Positions 10,691-22,826 of a DNA stretch of 64,000 nucleotides are shown here, in pieces. This DNA comes from Ophiura sarsii (Eukaryota; Echinodermata; Ophiuroidea; Amphilepidida; Ophiuridae), in NCBI GenBank assembly GCA_035610835.1, contig CM069459.1, forward strand, positions 27,051,570 to 27,115,569, given 5' to 3'. A program made the position numbers and the translations under genes. The number at the start of each line of letters is the position of its first letter. The first letter of the stretch is position 1. Under the pieces are notes generated by a model. The model was not told the origin of the DNA. It ran no database searches and was given only the letters and a program-made list of their open reading frames with translations.

Positions 10691-13600
10691 AATCATACCG
10701 TACGTGACATTTTTGCGAAATTGACCAACAAAAGACTAACTTGCTTATTTAATATAGGCCCGCAAAAGTGTCTAAGTGCAGATAACAGACTTTCACAAAG
10801 ATTAGAAAGTCACCAAACGTCAAATCTATCATCAATATCTTCCTACGAGAGTGTTGACGTTTTTTTAAATTATGCGCGCGAACTAAAAATCGACATTTCT
10901 CAGAACTCGTGAGGTAAAAATGACAGTTACAATAATCGTTAGTACCCAGAAGACATTAGAGATGTCGCGCATAAATATCACGCCTGCCCTCTCAACACGC
11001 TTCCTTTGGATGACACCAGGGTAAGCCTGTGACAGTTGTATAGTTGCTCATCCAGGGTATCCTAATAAGTAAACGATAAATCAATTCATATTACGATATT
11101 TTGGTTGATTTTTAAAAACTATTACTATTTCATTACAATTTCAACTTTTGTCTGAGAATATAGATATTTACAAAGCGTGTACATGCTATGCAACCTTAAG
11201 CATAATATGTTATTCTTTGATAAAGCGTTTTATACCTTTGAGCTTAATACGCTGGTAAAATAATATAATGGCATCATTGCATTATTGTAATAAAACTAAT
11301 TTGCGGGATAAAATAATGGTAAGCGTTTTACTGCGTCTACTGCATTTACTAATTGGCTTTGAAATACAGATTTTGATTAATATCTTAAGCTATTCCATGG
11401 TCAATGAACCAGAAATAAATTGTGTTTATTAAGACAATGACTTTAGATGGAAGCAAGTAATAACCTTTTGCGATTAGTCTGATTAACTTACTATACTAAC
11501 CTAACAACAATAGACTTGGATTCATTGAAGTAATAATTATAGGAATTCCATTTATTGACATATATTTAAAGAGCATCTGATTAACAAAATCAGCTGCCTG
11601 TTTTATTTGTTTACAACATAATTATTATATATACATATACATGTATATCTAATACAAATTCAAATTAATAATAGACCTTCTGGACTAGAAGACGTAACTC
11701 GTAAGTTTAATGTTTTTGCAATCTTCAGAAGACAAAATGTTGGACCCTGGGTGCAAGTCAACACTGATATTTTGCATAAATATGCAATATATGGTGTCAA
11801 AGCAAGCTAGACCAGAAGTGGTCTTTACTCAGCGATATTCAAAGAGTGCTCAACTGTTTTTAAACAGGAGCATATACACATACCATGTATCGACATTAGG
11901 TCAAAAGGTAGACTACCTTGAATAGAGTTCTCAATACCGCAGATCATAGCGTAATAAAAACATGATATAACAAGTCGTCCATTGTATAACCAACAGACTG
12001 CTATGATGAGTGACATATTAGCTATTTAATCCGGGATTTAATCTCTAAAGTGAGACCGGGAATATCGTTTGACATAATAACACTGTAGGGACACATACTT
12101 CTCTCTGCCTCTAATCTCATAACAACATCGTAAGTGACATTTTAGGAAACAATTGACAGTTTTACATATTCATTGGAGTAGTTGCCGGGAGTAGTTGCCG
12201 AATGTCCGCGAGAGCGTCATTTATGCTGGGTTAGTTGAGATAAACACAGAATGCAATTCAACAGCGGATTTCTCTCTCATATAAAACTAGGAGATTAGGA
12301 TTAGACTCGGTTCAATGGTCATAATTATTTGCACGGGAGGCCATGTAATGAAAATAATGAGTTGAGAATTCCTGAATATAATTTCTTTTTACTCTGGATC
12401 TAGAGTAAATATATTTCCCCTTTGGAACCAGCGTGTAGATCTCGCAAATCCGCCCTACGAAATGTTTCACTTCAACTTTCCTCGGTTCCGCTATCTCGTT
12501 TCCAATTGATGGATATACAATTTTTTTAATTTTATTGCCAATTTACGTGTTTTTTTATTTGTGTTACCTACCGGTCAATTATATTTACTGACACAATTAG
12601 AGACCTAGGTTTAAAATATTGATTGTAAGGGATAAACACGCCAACCAGCTCTCATGACGTATAGCTGACAAAACAAGCTCATAGTGTGAACCTATTATTG
12701 AGTAACGTTAGATTACTATATTACGTTACGTTATAGTGTCCTAACAGTGTCAAATTAAGTTTAAGACAATATATAAATTATGCGGTATTCACGAAATACA
12801 ATCAATACTTATATTATCCTGGGACATGGGAATGTTCTTGACCAGCACCCATAATACCCGGTGTTCTTTATAACCCGTTTCATCTTATCTTAGTAGATTC
12901 ACAGACGGTTTATTATTTCAATATAGATGATGTGACCGTTCTTTACATCAGTAGTGTTTACAAACTGATTTTGAAAGCATCTGCCGTTGTGTATACGCAT
13001 ACTGCCTGACAACCAGATTTAATACCTGGTCTCTCATTGTGTTTAGGGATGCAGACCATGACTACTGCACTATTCTACACCGTAATGATCAATCAAGTGC
13101 GAATTTAATTTACAAAGCACATTCCCCGAAGGTGCGCACGCATACCGCAGGGCACTATGTCACAGGTCACATCAACTTTAGGAAATGTCTTCCAATTTTC
13201 GGGTAGGCAGTGATTTGAAATCTTCATCTGATCATTGACACAAGGATTACATGCTTCAATGTGTCTTGAGTCACATCGCAGGTAGACCATATCAAGAATA
13301 GTGACAAAGTGTTCTCGTGCCGTTGACCAAATTGATGTTATTTATTGATAATTTGATAATTTGATAATTGATAATTTAATCCTCATGCGGTTAAGTCAGA
13401 GTTCACTGTAAACACAGATTTGAGGGTCGGTGCTGTAAAAATGATGTATTGATTTCTTGAGCCGTAGAGAGCTCTGATAGTGATAATCACATATACTTTA
13501 TTCCTTGTTAAAAAATGCAGTATAAACGTCTGATGGTCCAAAATGCAACAATGGTGATGTTTCTCCTTTAATGAGTTTTACTGGTAGTTTTAAATGTGTT

Positions 13601-14139
13601 CAAACTCTTCGTCTTTGTTCATTGCTCATAGCCAAATGGTTATTTGACCTGATCACTAAGTTAGAAGCTAGAATCTTATAATTTAGTTTATCCATATGAC
13701 ACCTGTTATATTAGATTCATACAACTATCATACTATTCAATACTTCATTAGTGTTGTGGAGGCAAAAACGTTTAATGGGACGAGCACACATTGTATTTTT
13801 AATGTTAGTTTAGCTAAAAGAACACGTCAACTGTAAATGTGTATGGGGGCGGGCGTCCAACACATGAATATTTAGTGCCCCATCCCCTCCCGCTTGCACC
13901 GCCTTTGCACGCTTTTAAAATGTTCTACCTTGCCCACAAAATAATATTGTCGATCTTGAAATAGTTTTATTTCACACTCAGATATCTTAATTTTAAAAAC
14001 TACACCACGAAAATTAAACAGAATCAATAAATCGAGTGCAATGCAATATTTTGATAATTCTATATTGTTGTACAATCCGATAAGCCATGGTTCGGTAGTT
14101 CAGTTGACTCGTTGATTTCTTCTGTTACACTTTCCAATG
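10691..14139. repeat. Macro-unit 2 distal part, no gene seen
   Basis: Non-coding. The stretch to 11240 is only loosely similar to 39670-40824. The segment 11525-12190 is absent from A' (45490-45505), with GTAGTTGCCG repeated at its right edge, which may have mediated loss in A'. From 12190 on it matches 45500-47425 closely, apart from an ~80-bp stretch at 12345-12425 missing in A' and a TGATAATT expansion at 13345-13378 seen only here. The 61-76-codon frames look random. Confidence 0.6.
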
Positions 14140-14430
14140 AAGACCATATTGTCTTTATCAGTTTGAAACAGAAAACAGTAAATGGCTATCGGCGCCAAAC
14201 CGTTAAGGTAATTGATAACTACTTTACAAATTCCCGGATATGTCGTACAGTTGACATTATCACGAGGGTACTAATCACCGTCCAAATATAGAATGCAGGT
14301 GCTCTCTTGTACGGGCTGATTTAGCTACTTTACAGCTCAAATGGGGTCTCAAATCAATAACGCTCGATGAAACTGCTCGTGGACATTTGCTTTAAGAAAA
14401 TTGATTAATTTGCGTTGAAGCGGGAGTATG
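14140..14430 (+). repeat. Conserved module M1, unit 3
   Basis: Carries ATGGCTATCGGCGCC, AAGGTAATTGATAACTACTT, ACCGTCCAAATATAGAATGC, CAGGTGCTC, GCTACTTTACAGCTCAAAT and AAAATTGATTAATTTGCG. The partner is 47430-47715. Confidence 0.72.
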
Positions 14431-15510
14431 CATAAACAAATTAGAACTAAAGCTTCTATTTACATCGGTATAGATACATAGTCGCAAATATATCGAGCTT
14501 GATGGCCGTGAATCGCTATTGCTTCCAGGTAACTTTTGTATTAACACAGGTTGGCAGTTTGTTGACCATCTTTCAGGTAATATTACACCCCGATAGCTCC
14601 GATTGATTTTGCGAAGAAAAAATAACCGTCATATATGTGTCTGTTGTTAGAAATTACAAGTGAAGACAGACAGTGGTATGTAACTTGGTTTCGTTAATGC
14701 GATATTATATGCATGAAGGAGTGTGTTAAGTATTGCAATTGCAACAATAATGCCGTCCACCTAACATCTTGAATCGGAACATGTCACTACACAATTAAGC
14801 TGAATATGAGGCTTTTTATTGCCACTTTCGGATTTTGAGTTTCTAGAGATTGCTCTAAATTTTGAACTCGTATATATTCGATCAGATTCAGAGACTGGTT
14901 TCGTGCTCTCTCATACGGGCTGATTTAGCTACTTTACAGCTCAAATGGGGTCTCAAATAGATTACGCTCGATGAAACTGCTCGTGGACATTTGCTTTAGG
15001 AAAATTGATTATTTTGCGTTGAAGCGGGAGTTTGCATTAACAAATAAGAACTAATTTAAAGTTTCTATTTAAATCGGTAGGTACATATATACCGAACTTG
15101 ATAATGATGGCCGTGAATCTCTGTTGCTTCCAGGTAACTTTTTTATTAACACAGGTTGGCAGTGTGTGTTTATGTTGACCATCTTTCAGGTAATACAGCT
15201 CCGATTGATTTTGAGAAAAATATATAGTTGAGAAATTAAAAGTGAAGACAGACAGTATGTAACTTGGTTTCTTAATGCGATATTATAAGAATTAAGGAGT
15301 GTTTTGAGTATTGCAATTGCAACAATTTAATGCCGTCCACCTTCCATCTTGAATCAGAACATGTGACTACACAATTAAGCTGAATATGAGGCTTTTTTAT
15401 TGTCGTTAGAAGTAATACGGAAATTACTTGCAAAGGGCCACTTTCTGATTTTGAGTTTCTAGAGAATGCTCTAAATTTTGAACTCGTATATATTCGATCA
15501 GATTCAGAGA
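14310..15510 (+). repeat. Tandem duplication of ~600 bp
   Basis: About 14310-14905 is repeated at about 14906-15510, starting at ACGGGCTGATTTAGCTACTT and running through the 'GGCCGTGAATC' and 'AACACAGGTTGGCAGT' stretches to 'TTCGATCAGATTCAGAGACT'. The corresponding place in A' (47590-48210) has one copy. The event therefore followed the large duplication or was lost in A'. Confidence 0.85.
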
Positions 15511-16234
15511 CTGGTTTAACAACTATTTTAACAGTGTCATCTTGAGACTTCGTCCGATAGTATTAGGAATAAGGTAGTTATGAACGTTATCGAAAATCAA
15601 ATCAAATACCTCCGCTTTTCCCAAAGGACAAAGGCATCTAAATATAGACACACATTTGAGTAATATTTATGATATTTTTCTTTTTGAAAAATAAGGTTTC
15701 TTTTCTATGAGATTAATACCTCCTCTTTTCCCAAAAGACACAGTCATCTAAGTATAGACAGATATTTGCATATTATTTACAATATTTCCCACTTTGACGG
15801 ATAAGATTCCTTTTCAGTGAGGATTATATTACTTCCCTCAATACTTTCCATTACTCTATTTAATATTTGAGATAACATTAGAACTATTAGCACTGCGAGA
15901 AATTATACCACACAGTGCTTTCAGTGGCGACTAAACATTGGCTACCTCGTGAAGATATCTGGAAATTAGAGAATATAATGTATTATTAAAAAAAAATCTT
16001 TTAGTTTTGAGTTCATTTATATAAGCATACCACCAAATAATCTCCTTAATATGTTTTCTTTGCTTAAGAGATCACATTGAAGTCCAATTTTCTCAGCGAA
16101 CAATCGACTGGTATTTTCAAATTATTGTTTTCTTTGAAGATATGGATATATGGGTTATTTAGTCATCTGTTGAGGTTATAGTCTATAAATCACAAATAAC
16201 ACAACTTTTATCCATATTAAGAGCAATGTATACC
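15511..16234. repeat. Macro-unit 3 body, no gene seen
   Basis: Non-coding, shared with 48210-49110. It contains a local duplication: CTCTTTTCCCAAAAGACACA plus CATCTAAGTATAGACA (about 15724-15760) repeats a stretch at about 15614-15650. Relatives are at about 9012-9050 and 61498-61535. Confidence 0.6.
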
Positions 16235-16620
16235 TTTTCTTAGGGAAAATGTACTTTAGGTCCCAGATTCTGGACTGTACTAGTATCTTCATATACCGGA
16301 ATACCCAGTTTCGTTCGATACTGGTACAAAGCCAGTGTTCCAGTATCGGCCGATACTGGCACATAGAAAATGTTTCAGTATCGGGCGATACCGGAACATA
16401 GTTATGCTCCAGAATCGACAAATCTCACTGGTATTACGTGTACCAGAATCGCAATATCGATCGATCGATACAGGAACACAATTTGGTGTTCCAGTATCGA
16501 CCGACACTGGATCAGTAAAATCGTACCAGTATCGACCGATACTCGCAACTTTAACGTTCCAGTATTGAACGATACCAGTATACCAGTATCTGAGATATAA
16601 AGTACACTTTTTCTCTTTTC
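16235..16620. repeat. Palindromic CCAGTATCG array element, unit 3
   Basis: The left edge is GGGAAAATGTACTTTAGGTC then CCAGATTCTGGACTGTACTA; the right edge is ATATAAAGTACACTTTTTCTC, roughly the inverse. Inside are about eight half- or full palindromes of the type CCAGTATCG-NN-CGATACTGG, plus CGATCGATCGAT at about 16458. The frames of 76-114 codons here are translations of this repeat (recurring YRPIL / IGRYR) and are not genes. Confidence 0.8.
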
Positions 16621-19600
16621 TGTACATTAACATTAATGACTAAGGAGGGGTCATATTTGAATTAAAACACACTGGGATGGGCGGTAGCCACATCGTTATT
16701 TGGTGGTGTGGAATCTCAAGATTGTACCATGAAAACTTAATCTACGCTCGTTAATATTATAGTGTGGCTGGAATATATCTGGGTATCTGAGTGAACTCCG
16801 CATTTTTTCATAAGTATTTGGAAGATATTGTGTTATTTGATCGTCTCAATAGATTCTTGGAAAAAGAAATTGACTTGGACTTAGGCTTATGAATATTGGT
16901 ATAGAATGAAATGAAATGAAATATCTATATTGAAAGATAGCAATATGGGATTAAACAAATACTTGTAAACACTTTCATAAAGCTCTCTGAAAGGATACTT
17001 CGTCTGAGGCAAATGTCTTGTTTAGCACATGCCGTATTTGATCACCGAACGATCCAAACGTTCTAGCGCTTGATTTAACCTACATAATTATGAAATAAAC
17101 AATTCCATGCGTGATACTGGTTTTGTCTGATGTTTGCAACCGAATCGTCTCCGATTCGTCTCCAAGGACACACGCGGATCAATTGGCAATTCAATAATCT
17201 AAATTGGACATCGTCTTCCTCTTGTTTGAAATAATTAGGGGACACTGCTGCTTCATTTCACTCCAATCGGGTATATGGTTTCACGTGCGACATGCGAGTT
17301 AGTTCTAAAATAGCCCGCGGGATTCGATGGTATTGAATTGACACGGATATGGTACATCCGTTACTTAAATGAATGGAATTTAATTGCAGATGTAAGTGTC
17401 AGTGGCATGGCCAACTCGTTTCAAGGCTATATTTTGTTTCTAATTTTTTTCTTCTCATATATTATTACAAATCATTTTCAACCCGAAAACTTGATAACAG
17501 TCAGTAAACATTAGTCTATTTAGGCGGTGTTGCAAAACTAGTACGCAAGATTAATAACGCTCATGACATATATAACTATATCAATGATGATCTTTACCAA
17601 ATACTTTTCCGATAGACACTACATGTATTCACACCAACGGCAACTGAAATAAGACCAATGCAACTATTTATGATGAAATGGGCTTTTTTACACATAATGG
17701 ATGAAAAGGTCAACATACAAATGTAATAAAGCCCCGATAGTATCGACGTGTTTTTGTTGTTGTATTTTTACGCCTACTAAAAAGGTACATATCTCAGAAT
17801 TCATGAGGTAAAAGTGACAGTTGCAATCAGTACAATTTAGTGCCAAGTATACGTCAAACATAATAATCATCCATAAATAACACGCTTGTCCACTCAACAC
17901 GCTTCCTTTAAATGACACGAGGGAAAACCTGTGTCACCAGTTAGATATTTGCTCATACAGGGTGTCCTACAAATAATTTTTCTATACTTTATCACATTTT
18001 TGACTTTTTTACATTTTTAAGACTATTCCTATTTCATTACGTGTGTCTCAGAATATAGATAGTTACAGGGGCAGCAAATAAGTCTTCACGAAATGAACGA
18101 GTACAGTGCTGGCTTCCCGAATCTAGCCTTTAACGCAATTGATTTTGCGATAAAAAGATGGTTAACATCCATGAAAAATAAATTTGAAACATCCGTTGGA
18201 TAAAAAACATAAAAACATTATATCAATATCTTACTAGAACATAAACATCCATTAAATAGAATTAGATTTATAAAGCATGTCAATATTTTCGTACGATTTA
18301 TTAGAAATAATCTATCATTAGATCGTCCTACGATAGTTGTAATTATCCCCCTTACGAAGAGACACTTATCGCAGATTAACTGAGATAACATTGCACTTGC
18401 AATCCGTACACTTTAGTGTCAGACACAAATATCACGCCTGTCCACTCAACACGCTTCCTTAGGTTGGTATCAAGGGAAGCCTGTGACAGTTAGATGTCTA
18501 ATTAGATAGTTGTTTCAGAGAGGGTGAATCAGAAAGAACGGACACTATTTTAGCAAAGTGACGCAAGGAAGTAGTTTTACAGATTAACACAGTTTCATTT
18601 GAAATGTGATGACGCAAATGTATTATAACTGTGCAATTAACAACGTTTCGTTGTACTAAAACAGCTGCCCATTTCATTTTGGCGCACAAATAATACTTTC
18701 TGGTCATTATGCGACTACTTTTCACAATTCACCAAGCTTTTTTCTAGTACTTTCCGATATAATATGATCTAAACCCATTTTTTAGTAACCAGCTGGCCAA
18801 GCGCTCTACAAATCATTACATCTAATCTTAACCAATAAGGTAAAGATTCAGTGAGGTTTTCACCAAAATGTTTATGTATTACGTTTAAAGAAATGTCCAG
18901 GCTGCTTTAAAAGGTTCTAACTAGTGTAAGGGTAATCGAAACCCCATGGTTGCATTACAGTTCATTACCCTATTGTCACCGATGCCATACAGTGACTGGT
19001 GCTAATACTTGAACATCGTCCGCTCTTCTAATTATTCCTACAAATTGAGTTTGCCCATTGGAGACGAGTGAATGGCAGTCATGTAGACAAATCGTGTTCA
19101 GAACATCATAACATTATTTTATATCTAGGTTAATACGTGTTTGTAAACGGTGGATACATTTACGCTGCAAATAACACTTCTAGATGTCCAAAGAATACTC
19201 GCGAATTTCCGAAACATTTGAACCATTTATATGCTTTACTCTGCATGTTGTGAAAATGCATTCGATTAACGTCGCGTTCACACTTCCGCCGTTGCGCATC
19301 AGTCGACGTAGAGGGATATCGGTTCACGAGTTGAAACAACGTCAACTTTTATCCGCCGACATCTCGGCCGATGCGTAACGATTGGAATATGAACACGCCT
19401 TTACCCTGGTAGTTTCAAAGAAATCAGCGATTATGTCACACTAGTCAAAGATCAATTTCAATCGTTATGTCTTCTCAAGCTTGAAACTTTATTTAATTAT
19501 TTTTTAGCAAAGAAACCCTTACAAACGTAGGTCAAATTCAAATTACAGGCTATTTCACTGTGATGAAGTTTCAAATGAAAAATATATAATTTGCTTCAAA

Positions 19601-19989
19601 TGTCAAAGGGTATAGTAAATATTTGCACCTGGTAACAAAAGGTCGTTATAATAATGACATACAGTACATTGAAACAAAGTTTTGGCGTTGCGGTATTTCA
19701 GATTATCGGGGGATTCCCCTTTAGTTACCTGTCAATCATAGTTGTTATAATGTGTTGCGTAATATGAACCAATCACTAGCTACGGTTCATATCGCCGTCG
19801 CTAACTGTTTATTATTATTGGCCAATCACAGCGCAGATAAGATATACATATTACATACACTAGCGGGATACCGCTATGCTCGGTTCCTGCTAGACGAGCA
19901 AATGAGAGCAAATTAGTTGTAACTTGAGGTCATGAGTATTAACCCTAGTCTCCTCCCGTATTCCCATCGCATATACTTTCTTCCTTCAA
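16621..19989. repeat. Macro-unit 3 distal part, no gene seen
   Basis: Non-coding, present inverted at about 50390-53690. It includes two paralogous stretches ending in CACTCAACACGCTTCCTT (about 17895 and 18444) that also match 10995 and 39945. At about 19272-19408 GCGTTCACACTTCCGCCGTT and an inverted relative of GGCGTGTTCATATTCC bracket ~130 bp, possibly a small MITE. No gene is recognised. Confidence 0.55.
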
Positions 19990-21200
19990 TTCCGTTGATA
20001 TACTTCCCATTACAGCTTTGCTCCGTGGCTAATACAATACTTTATTAACACCCTTCCCAAAAGCTATATCCCATGGTTTATTCTTATAAAAACACGCATA
20101 ATTCCATTACCTCGTTGCCCTCCCATGCGTTATACCCACATATGTATAACTCTAATGGTTATGCTATTTTACTGTATTGACCATCTACCTCCCAAAACCT
20201 ATTACTTTATTAACCAACCCCGGCCCCATGACTTATACCATCTGACTTCATTAATCCCCTACCCCTCCCCCAAATATCCCCAAAATAATCCAAAACCAGG
20301 TTGCCGTATAACCCCCACCCACCCGACGGTTTTCTATAACTTATACCACATCACTATAATTATAACCCAAGACCTATCCTAAACCATTACTAACTCCCTT
20401 AAAAGAAACCACATTATTTCATTACCTCGTGGTCCTCCTATGCGTTATACCCATTTTTGATAAATCTATTGGTTATGCCATATAACTTTATCAACCAATA
20501 TACTTCTAAAACAACATTACTTCATTAACCCCCTGCCCCGTGGCTCATGTGGCTTATACCACCTTACTTCATTAGCCCACTAAAAACCCATCACGAAACA
20601 CATCACAAAACCCAAACCAGGTTGCCTTATAACCGCCCCCGCCGACGGTAGTTATAACTTATACCACATCACCAGGGCCGTCAGCAACTTTTGCCCAAGG
20701 GGGGTGCGTTTTCACGATTTTTTACCGGAAAGGGGGGTGCGTTTTCACGATTTTTTACCGGAAAGGGGGTGCGTTTTCACGATTTTTTACCGGAAGTAGT
20801 AGTATGACGTCAGAGTGTTAGTGCTGCAGCACGCTGACGATGCGAGCGCCTCTGGCGCAAAGCCAATAACGGGTGGGGTCCAGGGGGCGAAGCCTCCGGA
20901 AGCTCTGAGCATTACAGCGAATTTAGGACACAATTTTCATGTATCTTGCCATCGTTGACCCCTTTTTCCATTCATAAAACAACATGTTACCCTAAAAAAA
21001 AAGACAAAAAAGAAGAAGAGATTTTCAAGGGGGGTGCGTCCGCACCCAACGCACCCCCCTTCTGACGGCCCTGATCACTATAATTATAACCCTATGCCTA
21101 TCATAACCACTACTTAATTAACCCTAAACATGGCTTATACCATCTTACATCATAGTAATCCCATACCCCCTCCATCAACCCCCCATCAAAACTAGTTTAT
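19990..21200. repeat. Degenerate ~300-bp tandem repeat
   Basis: C-rich, G-poor sequence with repeated phrases CCATTACCTCGT, TATGCGTTATACCCA, GGTTATGCCATA, GGCTTATACCACCTTACTTC, CCAGGTTGCCTTATAACC and CTTATACCACATCACTATAA. At least three diverged monomers are visible (about 20090-20400, 20405-20680 and 21075-21200). A MITE splits the last two. Inverted partner: 49480-50330. Confidence 0.7.
20673..21073. mobile_element. hAT-like MITE, 401 bp, ATCAC duplication
   Basis: Terminal inverted repeat CAGGGCCGTCAG at both ends, with a second shared inverted block AAGGGGGGTGCGTT slightly further in. It is flanked on both sides by ATCAC (20668-20672 and 21074-21078). The inverted partner at about 49638-49660 carries the uninterrupted target CCACATCACTATAATT, so the insertion is proven. 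Inside are three tandem copies of a ~40-bp unit GGGGTGCGTTTTCACGATTT. CAGGG-type ends suggest hAT; a 5-bp duplication is unusual for most hATs but is known for some. No transposase. Confidence 0.9.
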
Positions 21201-21385
21201 ATTTATTTGCCCGCCCATACGGCGCCGGGTGCGTATACTGCCGCGGAAGCTTTTCCTTGCGTATACATGCACGCGACGCGTTGGCGTTACCACGTTATTA
21301 CGTGGCACTACAATATCGAACAATTCTAGTGACATTTTTGAGCCGAATTCGAGCGGGGTTTTTTGCTGTTTTTGGAGGTGTTAAC

Positions 21386-21429
21386 ATAAAAAAGGCAAAT
21401 GGCTTTCGGCGCCAAGCCCTGAGCATTAA
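21386..21429 (+). repeat. Fragment of module M1
   Basis: AAATGGCTTTCGGCGCCAAG, then CCCTGAGCATTAA, matches the start of M1 up to its TTAA. There a TTAA element (21430) has inserted. The right half of M1 is not found beyond that element. The fragment starts exactly where homology with the inverted copy ends. Confidence 0.65.
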
Positions 21430-21690
21430 AGGGGCACGGAGAGATTGGCGATAAAAATGGAATTTGAATCGTAATATTCCATGGGAAAAGGGTTGATGTG
21501 ATGGCGCTAGATAGACATTCTAGTGAAGCCATATGTGCCGAATTGTGTTGATAGTTTTGATGTGATCTGCATCGAAATTACCAAATAGTGAAATATTCTA
21601 AGATATACTGGGAATTAAGGTAAACGGTTTCAGATGGTAGTTTCTTTATATGCGAAGTTTATACTTTGGTGCCAACAACACAATTTCCTG
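21430..21690. mobile_element. TTAA-type MITE, right end lost
   Basis: Starts AGGGGCACGGAGAGATTGG right after TTAA (21426-21429). The interior (GGGTTGATGTGATGGCGCTA through AGATGGTAGTT) matches 57657-57873, which retains the right end GCCCCT followed by TTAA. Such ends with TTAA duplication fit the Kolobok or piggyBac type. Non-coding. Confidence 0.6.
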
Positions 21691-22473
21691 GAAATAATTT
21701 ATTATTATCATTACAACGGCAATTGCTTACAAACATGCTAAATAGTTCATATTATGAGTACGGTATCGCCATGATTGCGTTGTTCTATTGATAAAGCCTT
21801 TATCTACTATTCACATTCGTAGGCGCAGTTTAAACTTCCGAGTTTTGTGATGTGAGATGTACGTTTCAAATAATCAACAGGCATATAAATGTATTAACAT
21901 TTAAAGTCATGTTATCAATAGATGTGTCAATTTCCTCAATCAAAGTGAAACATCTCATTATCATTATCGTAAACGGTTATCAGCCACATTATCAGTAACG
22001 ACATTTTCAACTTGAGTTTTCAATTGATTTGGCAAACCCATCAACGATATAGCTCGCGTTAATGAATTGAGATAATTATCATCACTGGGTGATAGTAATA
22101 CTGTTTAAAACTTCAAGATGATTGTAATCGTGCACCCTGAAAGCCTCATCCGATGACTGTTATTGCAAACATGTCAGTGAGAGCTAATAATTGGTGTATT
22201 ACCGGAGCATGTCAGCGAATAACATCTGTCAAAGCCCCGCGTCACTATTCGCTTTCGGTTTCAAAGTACAATTGCACACCACTTTATAAACGATGAACCA
22301 GGATAGAATTCTTTTAGTAGTATGCTTTTAGAGGAGTTGTTATTGATAGTGCACTAGATATATAGCACGAAGTTATCTGGTCATGGAATTTATTACCCAT
22401 ATGTAAGGTTTACTGACTGTGTCAAAATATAGGTCTTTGATTATTATGATATCGACATTTGTTGAATTTATGT
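21691..22473. other. Non-coding stretch with diverged module
   Basis: About 22140-22330 (GATGACTGTTATTGCAAACA through GGTTTCAAAGTACAATT) is repeated at about 23045-23240, and more distantly resembles the TCACCGGGG module of 2885-2975. No gene is seen. Confidence 0.5.
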
Positions 22474-22826
22474 ACCTGTTAGTTGTATGACGCACTATAC
22501 GACCCCCTGGAATGGTGCGTCATTTGTCCGAGGTGCGTCACTTTCTCATGGACCATGACGCACACTGTGTCACAAATGGGACGGAAATTTGTCATACAAT
22601 GACAAAATCCAGGTGTGGGCGGTGTGTAGGGTCTACATGTATACATACATGTGCGTATGTGTTGTACACATGATGACGCACACTGTGACGCACCCAGGTA
22701 AATTGACTGACATGCACCCATTCGTCAATAGTGTGACTGACCATGACGGTACCCTTCGTCAAGAATGTTGTGGTAAATGACGCACCCTTCTCAGGGGTCG
22801 TATAGTGCGTCGTACAACTGACAGGT
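22474..22826. mobile_element. 353-bp inverted-repeat element rich in TGACGCA
   Basis: Terminal inverted repeats of about 33 bp: ACCTGTTAGTTGTATGACGC then ACTATACGACCCC at the left, and the inverse with two mismatches at the right. The interior carries many TGACGCA / TGCGTCA heptamers in both orientations (near 22516, 22532, 22553, 22673, 22686 and 22778). I find no convincing target duplication. Non-coding MITE-like; superfamily unknown. Confidence 0.75.

Larger units (their letters stand above)
1253..16350 (+). repeat. Segmental duplication, copy A
   Basis: This segment recurs in the same orientation at about 29167-49215. By eye it is nearly identical over 5250-10500, slightly more diverged over 1253-5240 and 11260-16000, and clearly more diverged over about 10500-11240. 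Relative to its partner it lacks about 780 bp at 4465 and lacks the 4.39-kb hairpin at 11235. It carries about 660 bp (11525-12190) and a tandem duplication (14310-15510) that the partner lacks. It contains LINE and MITE remnants but no intact gene. Confidence 0.9.
16350..21385 (+). repeat. Segment present inverted at 49276-55640
   Basis: It continues directly from copy A. The reverse complement of this stretch is found at about 49276-53701 and 55429-55640; the two parts are separated by an inserted 1.73-kb element. The distal edge falls at GGTGTTAAC (21377-21385), immediately before a fragment of the GGCTATCGGCGC module. No coding gene is visible. Open frames such as 17688-17918 occur in both copies, but the flanking non-coding DNA is equally similar, so this is not evidence of coding. 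Confidence 0.88.

Noticed and set aside
16289..16633. 114-codon frame with repeated peptide motifs
   Set aside because: Same palindrome array; no repeat protein family is implied.
20825..20870. CTGACGATGCGAGC...GGCGCAAAG as a possible ribozyme
   Set aside because: There is a hairpin, but GAAA is absent and no stem III can be drawn.
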